Source: Pseudomonadota bacterium
Lineage (GTDB): Bacteria; Pseudomonadota; Alphaproteobacteria; Rhizobiales; Devosiaceae
NCBI GenBank assembly: GCA_023388175.1
Contig: JAEWGT010000001.1
Span: 12,021-76,020 of the forward strand
DNA: 64,000 nt
Reading direction: 5' to 3'
In this document: one piece after another, positions 1-8,197 of the stretch
Position numbering within the stretch: position 1 is the first letter of the stretch
Layout of the letters: each line of letters opens with the position of its first letter
Notes under the pieces: generated by a model
What the model saw: only the letters and a program-made list of their open reading frames with translations
What the model was told of the DNA's origin: nothing
Databases searched by the model: none
Translations under genes and position numbers: made by a program

Positions 1-932
1 GCCAGATCATCGAGATCATGCAGCCGGTCTCGAATATAGGGATCGGTCTGGCGCAGCATGCGCGCACGCGTATCGTTCTGCACCCGCTCGACCGCCGCCT
101 CGGCGGACAGCCCATTATCGATCGCCTCCATCAGCCGGTTCACCCAGCCGCGGTCATTGGCGAACATGCGATAGGTTTCAAGGATTTCCCGATGGTCGGA
201 GCCACCGGCCATGTCGCCATGGTCGAGCATGGCGTCGATGGAAACACGCATGGTTTCGAGCGCCGCATCGAGCCGATGCTTTTCCGCGTCGGTGTCCTCG
301 GCAATGAAATTGGTCACGACGACGCGAGGGTCGTGGAGAACCACTTTTCCCAGCGCGATTCCGTCGGTGAAGCTGACGCCGTTGAACATGCGAGGCCGCC
401 TGAGGTCGATATCGGACCCCGGCTTGATGAGATTGTCGAAATCGCTTGTCGCAATCATCTCGGCCAGGATTGTGGCCGTAGTCAGCATGGCCTCGGCTTC
501 GTCCTCGCCATAATGGCGGTGATCGGCATTCTGCACGACAAGCACGCCCAGAGTCTGCCCGGCGCGCAGCACCGGCACGCCCAGGAAGGAGCTGTATTTT
601 TCCTCGCCGGTTTCCGGTCGATAGGCGAAACCAGGATGGCTGGGCGCGTCATCAAGGCTGAGGGGCTCGGCCTCGGCAGCAATCAGGCCGACCAGACCTT
701 CGCCCAGACGCAGTGTGGTGAGGTGTACCGATTCGGCCTTGAGGCCATGGGTGGCGAACAGCTCCAGCGCACCGTCGTCGCGCAGCACATAGAACGAGCA
801 CACATCGGCCCGCATGTTTTCGGCGATGAGATCGACGATCTTGTCGAGCCGAGCCTGCGAAGCCAGGGGCTCCGCCATCGTCTCGCGCAATTGCCGCAGC
901 AGCACTCTTGGGCCGCCTATGGTCGTGACCAT
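1..932 (-). CDS. ptsP: Phosphoenolpyruvate-protein phosphotransferase PtsP (enzyme I of the nitrogen PTS), 3' end outside the window
   Basis: PtsP takes phosphate from phosphoenolpyruvate and passes it to the HPr-like NPr in the regulatory nitrogen PTS. About 310 residues are visible. The N-terminus holds a GAF domain (about residues 20-150) with the family stretch PETGEEKYSSFLGVPVLRAG. The beginning of the PEP-utiliser N-terminal domain follows from about residue 170 (FNGVSFTDGIALGK). The phosphorylated histidine and the PEP-binding barrel lie beyond the left edge. The ATG at 932 gives the usual family start just before PRVLLRQLRETM. The gene sits 71 bp downstream of lysC on the same strand, a pairing common in Hyphomicrobiales. 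Truncation is due to the window edge, not to decay. Confidence 0.93.
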   Translation of the reverse strand, partial: MVTTIGGPRVLLRQLRETMAEPLASQARLDKIVDLIAENMRADVCSFYVLRDDGALELFATHGLKAESVHLTTLRLGEGLVGLIAAEAEPLSLDDAPSHPGFAYRPETGEEKYSSFLGVPVLRAGQTLGVLVVQNADHRHYGEDEAEAMLTTATILAEMIATSDFDNLIKPGSDIDLRRPRMFNGVSFTDGIALGKVVLHDPRVVVTNFIAEDTDAEKHRLDAALETMRVSIDAMLDHGDMAGGSDHREILETYRMFANDRGWVNRLMEAIDNGLSAEAAVERVQNDTRARMLRQTDPYIRDRLHDLDDL

Positions 933-1003
933 CGCCTCTTCAAGGCGGCCCGCAAAGCCGCCCCCCTAAATTCAGGACGCGGCCTCGCTCCCCTCGAACG
1001 AGA

Positions 1004-2269
1004 TCAGGCGTCCTGTCTGTCCAGACCGTAATAGGTGTGCAGAGCCCGAACCGCAAGCTCGGCATATTCTTCATCTATGAGAACAGAGGTCTTGATTTCC
1101 GATGTCGTGATCAACTGGATGTTGATCCCCTTGTCGGCCAAAGCCTTGAACATCGACGAGGCGACGCCGGCGTGGGAGCGCATGCCGACACCCACGACCG
1201 AAACCTTGGCACCGCCCTTGGACCCGGAAAGCCGGGCATATTCAAAGCGCCCGCCATTGTCTTCCAGCGCCTTGACCGCCTTGTCATATTCGCTGTCGGG
1301 CACGGTGAAGGTGATGTCGGTGGTGGCACCATCATCGGCAATATTCTGCACGATCATGTCGACAATGATGCCCTTGTCGGCCAGCGTGCCGAAAATGGCA
1401 GCGGCGACGCCTGGATTGTCCTTGACCTTGCGCAGGGTGATCTTGGCCTCCGCCTTGGCGAGCGTCACGCCCGAAACGATCTGCTTTTCCATGATCTCAT
1501 CCTCATCGCAGACAAGCGTGCCCGGCACGCCGGGGGTTCCATCGGGCGCGATCTGCGGCGCGTCCGGGTCATCGAAACTGGAGCGGACGGTCAGGCGCAC
1601 CTTGTGCGCCATGGCCATTTCCACCGAGCGGATCATCAGCACCTTGGCGCCGAGCGAAGCCATTTCCAGCATTTCCTCAAAGGAAATCTTGGTGAGGCGC
1701 CGCGCCTTGGGCACGATGCGTGGGTCCGTGGTGTAAACACCGTCCACATCGGTATAGATATCGCAGCGATCCGCGCCCACAGCGGCAGCAACAGCCACCG
1801 CCGAGGTATCGGAGCCACCCCTGCCAAGCGTCGTGATGCGGCCATGGGGCGACACGCCCTGGAAGCCGGTGATCACCGGCACCCAGCCATCCGTCATCCG
1901 CTTGTCGAGCTCGGTCGGATCGATCCCGGTGATACGCGCCGCGCCATGCGCATCGTCGGTATGGATCGGCACCTGCCAGCCGGCAAAGCTGCGCGACTGG
2001 ATGCCCATTTCCGAAAGCACGATGGCCATGAGGCCTGCGGTGACCTGCTCGCCCGAAGCGACCACGGCGTCATATTCGCGTGCGTCGTGGAATTTGCTGG
2101 CTTCGTTGACCCAGCCGACCAGTTCATTGGTCTTGCCGCTCATGGCCGAAACCACGACAGCCACTTCATTGCCCGCCTCGACCTCGCGCTTGATATGGCG
2201 CGCGGCATTGCGGATACGCTCGACACTGGCGACCGATGTGCCACCGAATTTGACGACGATACGAGCCAC
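1004..2269 (-). CDS. lysC: Aspartate kinase
   Basis: LysC phosphorylates L-aspartate in the first step of the lysine, threonine, methionine and diaminopimelate pathway. The 421-residue protein has the amino-acid-kinase motif KFGGTS at residues 7-12, a kinase domain to about residue 245, and two C-terminal ACT domains that normally bind feedback inhibitors. I chose the GTG at 2269: it is preceded by GGGGAAG at good spacing and gives the family start M-A-R-I-V-V-K-F-G-G. A longer open frame reaches 2335, but it would run through a large palindrome (2287-2330) that looks like leader DNA. ptsP follows on the same strand. Confidence 0.96.
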   Translation of the reverse strand: MARIVVKFGGTSVASVERIRNAARHIKREVEAGNEVAVVVSAMSGKTNELVGWVNEASKFHDAREYDAVVASGEQVTAGLMAIVLSEMGIQSRSFAGWQVPIHTDDAHGAARITGIDPTELDKRMTDGWVPVITGFQGVSPHGRITTLGRGGSDTSAVAVAAAVGADRCDIYTDVDGVYTTDPRIVPKARRLTKISFEEMLEMASLGAKVLMIRSVEMAMAHKVRLTVRSSFDDPDAPQIAPDGTPGVPGTLVCDEDEIMEKQIVSGVTLAKAEAKITLRKVKDNPGVAAAIFGTLADKGIIVDMIVQNIADDGATTDITFTVPDSEYDKAVKALEDNGGRFEYARLSGSKGGAKVSVVGVGMRSHAGVASSMFKALADKGINIQLITTSEIKTSVLIDEEYAELAVRALHTYYGLDRQDA

Positions 2270-2286
2270 TTGGCTTCCCCGCTGGA

Positions 2287-2330
2287 GCGCTGCCGGCAAA
2301 AGTGGTCCCACTTTTGCGGTTCGGCAGCGC
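2287..2330. repeat. Composite palindrome in the lysC leader
   Basis: Two nested inverted repeats share one axis. The inner arms GCAAAAGTGG (2296-2305) and CCACTTTTGC (2308-2317) are separated by only TC. The outer arms GCGCTGCCG (2287-2295) and CGGCAGCGC (2322-2330) extend the stem with a small bulge. Palindromes containing CAAAAGTGG are scattered between genes in many Hyphomicrobiales genomes. This one ends about 17 nt before the lysC start, just upstream of its ribosome binding site, so it could also fold in the lysC leader. Confidence 0.75.
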
Positions 2331-2510
2331 GACACTCCTCAGCCCCCGCCGAACCCGGCGGTACGCTTGTTGTTGGGCGCGGACATACGACAAAGGGCGC
2401 AGGCGATCAATGGGGATCGAACGCCTGTCTGCCGCCGCTTCCTCCCCTGAAGGGGGGATACCGTCGAGCCGCTGCGGCGCTAGACTGTTCGACTGATTGG
2501 AGAAACGCCC

Positions 2511-3746
2511 ATGCAACGCCTGATGACTTGTCTTGTCCTTGGCTTGGCGTTGCTGGCCGCACCGGTCTACGCCGCCGAAGCGGACGAGGAGAATTTTGTC
2601 CGCCTCCATGCGGCGCTCGCCATCGACGCGCAATGTGGCGTCTTCAAGCGATTTGAGCGCGTTGTGCTTGCTGCCAATGCGTTCACCTACACCGAGGACA
2701 TGTCGATCAACTCGAACTGGCAATCGGGAAAGATCGACGATGTCGAATATGATGCGCGCATTGCCAGCCTCCAGGCAGAGGCCAAAGCCCTCGCCGGTTC
2801 CATGGGCTGCACCCAGGCAGCCGCGCCCCTCGTCAGCTGGGCGCGCAACCTGGCAACGCCCGAAATCTACAAGTATCTGATGATTGCCTTTGAACGGGAA
2901 TTGGCTCCGGAACTGGCTCAGTCCGCCCAAGCCTACGAGGCAATGGTGGCGCCTCTATATGGCGAGAACTGGCCTCAATTGGTGGCCTATACACGCGAGC
3001 AGGCACAAAAGCTCGTCAACGACGCCAAGGTGGAGGACAGCAGTGCTTATGGGGCAGGCCTGTTCGGCACGGATTTCGGCTTCGGCCTAGGCGATTATTC
3101 TGCTGTGGAGAGCGCGCTGATATCGACTTACAACGTCGATAATCTCTACAACGGCGCACTCTGGACCCTGAATCGGGTGTTTTTCGAGGTTACCGTCGAG
3201 CGGCTCGGCATGCGGGTACGCACTTTCGGCGAGGCGCCTGAGGATGGGGCCAGCCTTATCGATGCGCAAGGAAACCGCCTGACCGACATCTGGCAGTCGG
3301 GTGAAACCTATCTCCTGGCAGAAGACGAGATGCCGGTCCACGCCATGGTTTCCATCGACGATGATGGGGCGATCAGGGTGATGACGTTCGGGCCGGGCGC
3401 AGAGAGAATGACAGAGGGCTCGGTCGTCTTCATGCATCCATCCGGGCCGATGCCGGACGCCTTCAGCGATGAATACACATATTACAAGAGCATCGACTGG
3501 CGGCAGAACGCCACTGTCTACGAGGCGAGCCTCGTCGAGGAGGCATGCCTGGGTGGACCCTGCTTCCGGTTCGGGCCGGAATTGTCCTCCGCCCTTGTCG
3601 CGGCCGGGCCTCACCGCTGGGCACAAATCGTATTCCGGAGCGATGCCGGGACACCCCTGCCGCCCCATGACAAGCCGACACTGGTGCTGAAAAGCCAACT
3701 TGCGCGTGAACTGATCCGGCGAGAGGAAACCTTGGGCACGCGCTAG
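2511..3746 (+). CDS. Secreted protein of unknown function
   Basis: I do not recognise a family. The 411-residue product begins with a clear Sec signal peptide (MQRLMTCLVLGLALLAAPVYA, residues 1-21, likely cleaved after VYA), so it should be periplasmic or exported. The rest is mixed alpha/beta with no membrane segment and four cysteines, at DAQCG, MGCTQ and the C-terminal EACLGGPCF, which could form disulfides. The ATG is preceded by TGGAGAAACGCCC. It is transcribed away from lysC and lies 67 bp before ubiG on the same strand, but nothing in the sequence ties it to ubiquinone synthesis. Codon use looks like that of its neighbours. Confidence 0.8.
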   Translation: MQRLMTCLVLGLALLAAPVYAAEADEENFVRLHAALAIDAQCGVFKRFERVVLAANAFTYTEDMSINSNWQSGKIDDVEYDARIASLQAEAKALAGSMGCTQAAAPLVSWARNLATPEIYKYLMIAFERELAPELAQSAQAYEAMVAPLYGENWPQLVAYTREQAQKLVNDAKVEDSSAYGAGLFGTDFGFGLGDYSAVESALISTYNVDNLYNGALWTLNRVFFEVTVERLGMRVRTFGEAPEDGASLIDAQGNRLTDIWQSGETYLLAEDEMPVHAMVSIDDDGAIRVMTFGPGAERMTEGSVVFMHPSGPMPDAFSDEYTYYKSIDWRQNATVYEASLVEEACLGGPCFRFGPELSSALVAAGPHRWAQIVFRSDAGTPLPPHDKPTLVLKSQLARELIRREETLGTR

Positions 3747-3813
3747 ACTGCGACAGGCCGCGCCTTGCTCCCGGCCAACCGGGGCGCGATAAGGGGTGAC
3801 AAGGAGCGCCCAA

Positions 3814-4560
3814 ATGACCGATACCGCCAGCACCGTCAACGATGCCGAGATCGCCAAGTTCGTGGCCATGGCCGAGGAGTGGTGGGACCCCAAGGGCAAG
3901 TTCAAGCCGCTGCACAAGTTCAATCCGGTGCGCCTGGCTTATATCCGCGACAATCTCTGCGCCCATTTCGGCCGCGATCCCAATTCCATCCGGCCCTTTA
4001 AGGGCCTGCGCATCCTTGATGTCGGCTGCGGCGGCGGATTGCTGTGCGAACCGCTGACCCGGCTGGGCGCCACGTTGGTCGGCGTGGACGCGGCCGAGCG
4101 CAATATCGCCATTGCAAAGATCCATGCCGAACAATCCGGGCTCGATATCGACTATCGCGCCACGACCAGCGAAAAACTGGTCGAGGCCGGCGAGAGCTTC
4201 GACGTGGTGCTGAATATGGAAGTGGTGGAACATGTCGATGACGTCCCGCTCTATATGAAGAGCTGCGCCGACCTCGTCGCGCCGGGCGGTCTCATGTTCA
4301 CCGCCACACTTAATCGCACCGCCCGTTCGTGGGCGCTGGCGGTGATCGGCGCTGAATATATCCTGCGCTGGCTGCCCCGTGGCACCCATGACTGGAACAA
4401 GTTCCTGACGCCCGAGGAAATCGGCGCCCAGTTGACCCGCAACGGTCTCAACATTATCGGCCAGACAGGCGTGGTCTTCCACCCGCTGGCCGATGAATGG
4501 CGCATGTCCCCGGATATGGGCATCAACTACATGGTGCTTGCAGAGCGGCCCAAAGCCTAG
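3814..4560 (+). CDS. ubiG: Ubiquinone biosynthesis O-methyltransferase UbiG
   Basis: UbiG carries out both O-methylations of the ubiquinone ring using S-adenosylmethionine. The 248-residue protein has SAM motif I DVGCGGG (residues 69-75), the acidic residue ending the next strand (VGVDAAE), and the post-I motif EVVEHVDD (136-143). Its C-terminal stretch RGTHDWNKF is typical of UbiG. I chose ATG 3814, which has AAGGAG seven bases upstream, over an in-frame GTG at 3796. The stop codon interlocks with that of the convergent gene at 4557 in the sequence CTAG. Confidence 0.95.
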   Translation: MTDTASTVNDAEIAKFVAMAEEWWDPKGKFKPLHKFNPVRLAYIRDNLCAHFGRDPNSIRPFKGLRILDVGCGGGLLCEPLTRLGATLVGVDAAERNIAIAKIHAEQSGLDIDYRATTSEKLVEAGESFDVVLNMEVVEHVDDVPLYMKSCADLVAPGGLMFTATLNRTARSWALAVIGAEYILRWLPRGTHDWNKFLTPEEIGAQLTRNGLNIIGQTGVVFHPLADEWRMSPDMGINYMVLAERPKA

Positions 4561-4928
4561 ACCTTGAGCAGGTCATCCTTGCGAACCGAGAGCACCAGCC
4601 GGTCGTCCTCGACCCGATCGATATGCTCGGGGAAAATGTAGCGGTCGGCGGCGAGAAAGCCCTCGGCATCGAGTCGGACAAAGCCTTCGCGCAGCGCCTT
4701 TTCCTGCATTTCGCGGGGTAACGCATCGTCAGGGTGAAATACATCGGCCAGAATACCGGCCAGGGTATTACGCTCTTCGTCCAGGACCGGACTGACACCG
4801 GCCGCCTCGACATCGGGCGCGCCGGGGGCGTCGTCGCTGATCCGAAATGTCTCGACGGTGCCAATGCTGTTCATGGCGCTGTCATAGACCTTCATGCCTT
4901 CATGGATGGTGTCGGGAATGGCGTGCAT
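4557..4928 (-). CDS. PRC-barrel-like (DUF2171-type) protein
   Basis: A 123-residue, acidic, soluble protein without signal peptide. The beginning MHAIPDTIHEGMKVYDS and the strand pattern resemble small PRC-barrel/DUF2171 proteins, whose function is poorly known; several are stress-associated. I place the start at the second of two ATGs, because the first one (MEEKM) lies inside the ribosome binding site GGAGG that serves the second. It is convergent with ubiG and shares the four bases 4557-4560 with it. Family assignment is tentative; the gene call itself is firm. Confidence 0.7.
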   Translation of the reverse strand: MHAIPDTIHEGMKVYDSAMNSIGTVETFRISDDAPGAPDVEAAGVSPVLDEERNTLAGILADVFHPDDALPREMQEKALREGFVRLDAEGFLAADRYIFPEHIDRVEDDRLVLSVRKDDLLKV

Positions 4929-5077
4929 TTTTTCCTCCATTGCGATGAAGGAGCAACGGAGCCGGTGCGGACAACGTTCCGCCTGCCGCTATCGACCCGC
5001 ACTCTTGTGACCGGCCGATCGAACCAAAGCGGTCCACAGGCCGTTGTCCTGAGGTTGAGACAAACAAGTGACCATCG

Positions 5078-5665
5078 ATGACAGCCTTCCTCCGCGGCGC
5101 TCTGGCGCTGTGCCTTGCAATCTCTGCTACCCCAGCTTTGGCCCAGTCGGGTGAGGACCGGAACGAGAATGTTTTCGTCATGGGCGGACCGTTCTCGACC
5201 GGCTATTTCGGCGACACCATCCTGTTCTGGCAGGATCACTACGAGAGCAATTTCTTTGCTGGCGTGGGTTACCAGCGCTTCTTCTACGAATATCAAAGTT
5301 TCAAACTGGGCGTGGAAACCGGTTTCGGGCTGCGCCTTGGCTCGCCGAGCTCGGCAGAAATCTGGGGCGGGGCAGTTGCGAGATTGACCGAGTTCAATGT
5401 CGGCGATTTTGTCATTGCCCCATCGGTGACTTTCGGTCTGTCGGTGGTGACCGACACGATTGGCGTCGAGACCCAGCGTGCCCAGCAGTTGGGGCATGAC
5501 GTGCCCGTGCTCTATTATCTCAGCCCCGAAATCTCCATCTCAAACATCAACACGCCAGAGTGGGAAGCGTTCGGCCGGATCCAGCATCGCTCGGGCGGCT
5601 TTGGCACAATTGCAGATATCGATGGCTCCAACGCGGCCGTGCTTGGCCTCCGGTACAAATTCTAG
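5078..5665 (+). CDS. Outer-membrane beta-barrel protein, PagL-like (lipid A 3-O-deacylase family candidate)
   Basis: The 195-residue product has a signal peptide (MTAFLRGALALCLAISATPALA) followed by alternating strands rich in Gly and aromatic residues, and it ends in LRYKF, the terminal-phenylalanine signature of outer-membrane barrels. Near the end, IQHRSGGFG followed by DGSN matches the His-Ser core and C-terminal layout of PagL-like acyloxyacyl hydrolases, which remove a 3-O-acyl chain from lipid A. If so, it would remodel the outer leaflet. The ATG is preceded by weak Shine-Dalgarno-like bases. A plain OmpW-type or opacity-type porin is the alternative. Confidence 0.65.
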   Translation: MTAFLRGALALCLAISATPALAQSGEDRNENVFVMGGPFSTGYFGDTILFWQDHYESNFFAGVGYQRFFYEYQSFKLGVETGFGLRLGSPSSAEIWGGAVARLTEFNVGDFVIAPSVTFGLSVVTDTIGVETQRAQQLGHDVPVLYYLSPEISISNINTPEWEAFGRIQHRSGGFGTIADIDGSNAAVLGLRYKF

Positions 5666-5707
5666 GCAAAACCAAAGGCTACCCCAAAACGCCTCCACTC
5701 AGCACCA

Positions 5708-5727
5708 ACCGTACCGTACGGTACGGT
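5708..5727. promoter_or_regulatory. 20-bp perfect palindrome upstream of ilvD (candidate operator)
   Basis: The 20 bases ACCGTACCGTACGGTACGGT equal their own reverse complement. They are built from inverted CCGTA and CGGTA units, and one more CGGTACGG unit overlaps on the right to 5731. The site lies 90 bp before the ilvD start and 42 bp after the preceding gene. Neither flank has a T-run, so a terminator is unlikely; a dimeric repressor or activator site is the simplest reading. No regulator gene lies next to it. Confidence 0.5.
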
Positions 5728-5816
5728 ACGGAAATTCCTTGAAGCCGCGCTGGAATGGGTCTAAACAGAACCAAACACCAAACCGGCCCCACCGGCAGCA
5801 TTTCGAGGATACGTCC

Positions 5817-7670
5817 ATGCCCGCCTATCGTTCCCGCACCACCACCCATGGCCGCAACATGGCCGGTGCCCGTGGCCTTTGGCGCGCCACCGGCATGAAG
5901 GACGGCGATTTTGGCAAGCCGATCATCGCGGTGGTCAATTCCTTCACCCAGTTCGTGCCAGGCCATGTGCACCTGAAAGACCTCGGCCAGCTGGTTGCCC
6001 GTGAGATCGAGGCAGCTGGCGGCGTCGCCAAGGAATTCAACACCATCGCGGTCGATGACGGCATCGCCATGGGCCATGACGGCATGCTCTATTCCCTGCC
6101 CAGCCGCGATATCATCGCCGACTCTGTGGAATACATGGTCAATGCCCACTGCGCCGACGCCATGGTCTGCATTTCCAATTGCGACAAGATCACTCCGGGC
6201 ATGTTGAACGCCGCAATGCGGCTCAATATTCCGGTCGTCTTCGTCTCGGGTGGCCCGATGGAAGCGGGCAAGGCCATCCTCAAGGGCAAGCTGCAGGCAC
6301 TTGATCTGGTCGATGCCATGGTGATGGCTGCCGACGAGCATTATACCGACGAGGAAGTGCAGGCGGTCGAAGAAGCCGCATGCCCCACCTGCGGCTCCTG
6401 CTCGGGCATGTTCACCGCCAACTCCATGAACTGTCTGACCGAGGCACTCGGCCTTTCGCTGCCCGGCAATGGCTCGACCCTTGCCACCCATTCCGACCGC
6501 AAGCGCCTGTTCCAGGAAGCCGGGCACCTGATCGTCGATCTCGCCCGCCGCTATTACGAACAGGAAGACGAGAGCGTGCTCCCGCGCTCCATCGCCACCA
6601 AGCAGGCGTTTGAAAACGCCATGGCCCTCGACATCGCCATGGGTGGTTCGACCAACACCGTGCTGCACATTCTCGCCGCTGCCCATGAAGGCGGCGTCGA
6701 TTTCACCATGGACGATATCGATGCGCTGTCGCGCCGCGTCCCGGTTCTCTCAAAGGTCGCACCGGCCAAGAGCGACGTGCATATGGAAGACGTGCATCGC
6801 GCCGGCGGCATCTTCGCCATTCTCGGCCAGCTCGATCGTGCCGGTCTGATTAACCGCACGGAGCCGACCGTCCATGCCGCAACCATGGGCGATGCCATCG
6901 ACAAATGGGACATTTCCCGGACCAATTCGGAAAGCGTGCGCCAGTTCTTCATGGCTGCGCCGGGTGGCGTGCGCACCACGCAGGCCTTTTCGCAGTCCAA
7001 TCGCTGGACCGATCTGGATACCGACCGCACCAATGGCGTCATCCGCTCATCGGAAAACCCCTTCTCCAAGGATGGCGGCCTGGCCGTCCTCAAGGGCAAC
7101 ATTGCGCTGGACGGCTGTATCGTGAAGACGGCAGGCGTCGACGAATCCATCCTCAAATTCACCGGCCCGGCCCGCGTCTTCGAGAGCCAGGATTCCACCG
7201 TCAAGGCCATCCTCTCCAACGAGATCAAGGAAGGCGATGTCATCGTCATCCGCTATGAAGGCCCCAAGGGCGGACCGGGCATGCAGGAAATGCTCTATCC
7301 GACCAGCTACCTGAAATCGAAGGGCCTCGGCAAAGCCTGTGCGCTGCTGACCGATGGCCGCTTCTCGGGCGGCACATCGGGCCTGTCCATCGGCCATGCC
7401 TCGCCCGAAGCCGCCGAGGGCGGCGCCATTGGCCTCGTGCGGGAAGGCGACATCATCGAGATCGACATTCCCAACCGTACGGTCAATGTGCTGGTGACCG
7501 ATGCCGAACTCGCCGCCCGCCGCGCCGAACAGGATAAGCTCGGCTGGAAGCCGGCCAAGCCGCGCAAGCGCAAGGTGACCACGGCGCTCAAGGCCTATGC
7601 AGCGCTGGTGACCTCGGCCTCCAAGGGTGCGGTGCGCGATACCAAGGCCATCGACAAGCTCTGGAACTGA
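5817..7670 (+). CDS. ilvD: Dihydroxy-acid dehydratase
   Basis: IlvD dehydrates 2,3-dihydroxy-isovalerate and its methylvalerate homologue, the third common step of valine, leucine and isoleucine synthesis. The 617-residue length is standard. Iron-sulfur cluster cysteines are seen in SNCDKITPG and in CPTCGSCSGM, and the C-terminal region has DGRFSGGTSG. The frame is open upstream to 5460, but that part overlaps the preceding gene. ATG 5817 gives the family start MPAYRSRTTTHGR and follows a GAGGA ribosome binding site. A perfect palindrome (5708-5727) lies in the leader. A small acetyltransferase gene follows after 8 bp. Confidence 0.97.
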   Translation: MPAYRSRTTTHGRNMAGARGLWRATGMKDGDFGKPIIAVVNSFTQFVPGHVHLKDLGQLVAREIEAAGGVAKEFNTIAVDDGIAMGHDGMLYSLPSRDIIADSVEYMVNAHCADAMVCISNCDKITPGMLNAAMRLNIPVVFVSGGPMEAGKAILKGKLQALDLVDAMVMAADEHYTDEEVQAVEEAACPTCGSCSGMFTANSMNCLTEALGLSLPGNGSTLATHSDRKRLFQEAGHLIVDLARRYYEQEDESVLPRSIATKQAFENAMALDIAMGGSTNTVLHILAAAHEGGVDFTMDDIDALSRRVPVLSKVAPAKSDVHMEDVHRAGGIFAILGQLDRAGLINRTEPTVHAATMGDAIDKWDISRTNSESVRQFFMAAPGGVRTTQAFSQSNRWTDLDTDRTNGVIRSSENPFSKDGGLAVLKGNIALDGCIVKTAGVDESILKFTGPARVFESQDSTVKAILSNEIKEGDVIVIRYEGPKGGPGMQEMLYPTSYLKSKGLGKACALLTDGRFSGGTSGLSIGHASPEAAEGGAIGLVREGDIIEIDIPNRTVNVLVTDAELAARRAEQDKLGWKPAKPRKRKVTTALKAYAALVTSASKGAVRDTKAIDKLWN

Positions 7671-7678
7671 TCGCGTCC

Positions 7679-8065
7679 ATGGCTATTTTCCGGATCGACC
7701 CTTTTCCGGCCGATCCCGACCTTTCCGATCTCTGGCGGCGCGCATGGGACGCGCCGCTCAATCGCTCCTACCAGCCGATACTGAAGCGCAGCCTCGGCCA
7801 TGTCGGGGCCTATGACGGCGACCGGCTGATCGGCTTCGTCAACATTGCCTGGGATGGTGGTATCCACGCCTTCATTCTCGACACCTGTACCGACCGCGAC
7901 TTTCGCCGCCAGGGCGTTGCCACCGAACTGGTGCGGCTGGCGGCGGATCTGGCGCGCAGCCGCGGCGCAGAATGGCTGCATGTCGATTACGAACCCCATC
8001 TCGCGGATTTCTATCGCGGCTGCGGATTTCGTCCCAGCGCAGCGGGCGTCATGAAATTGTCGTGA
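7679..8065 (+). CDS. GNAT-family N-acetyltransferase
   Basis: A 128-residue single-domain GNAT protein. The acetyl-CoA binding motif A is visible as FRRQGVATELV, preceded by the strand IHAFILDTCTD, and the C-terminal region with YRGCGFR and a final hydrophobic strand fits the fold. The substrate cannot be told. It starts 8 bp after the ilvD stop and is probably co-transcribed with it, although no link to branched-chain amino acid synthesis is implied by the sequence. Confidence 0.85.
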   Translation: MAIFRIDPFPADPDLSDLWRRAWDAPLNRSYQPILKRSLGHVGAYDGDRLIGFVNIAWDGGIHAFILDTCTDRDFRRQGVATELVRLAADLARSRGAEWLHVDYEPHLADFYRGCGFRPSAAGVMKLS

Positions 8066-8089
8066 CAAGCCATCTGCCCGGTGCTACCA

Positions 8090-8165
8090 CCCCGCTCAGC
8101 CACCAGTGGTCTGCCAAGACTGCTGACTGGTCAGGTTCGATAGCGGGGATTCCACCCTCCCTATC
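8090..8165. other. Structured intergenic element with alternative hairpins
   Basis: Nested inverted repeats occupy the gap between the acetyltransferase and the convergent ABC operon. CCCCGCT (8090-8096) can pair with AGCGGGG (8142-8148), enclosing ACCAGT (8102-8107) with ACTGGT (8126-8131), which encloses GTCT (8109-8112) with AGAC (8117-8120). The right outer arm can instead form a downstream hairpin, GATAG (8139-8143) with CTATC (8161-8165) plus a GGG/CCC core. Only one of the two folds can exist at a time. No T-run follows on either strand. Confidence 0.4.
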
Positions 8166-8197
8166 GGACCGACCCTAATCTTCCCTCACAGCGCCAG

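Noticed and set aside
18..1031. A plus-strand frame at the left edge
   Set aside because: The minus strand here encodes PtsP with a GAF domain, which explains the sequence fully.
5460..5816. A longer start for ilvD
   Set aside because: The extension overlaps the upstream outer-membrane protein gene, contains the palindrome, and is not part of the IlvD family; ATG 5817 has a ribosome binding site.
8066..8197. A tRNA-like GGTTCGAT in the gap after the acetyltransferase
   Set aside because: No acceptor stem, D arm or anticodon arm can be drawn around it.
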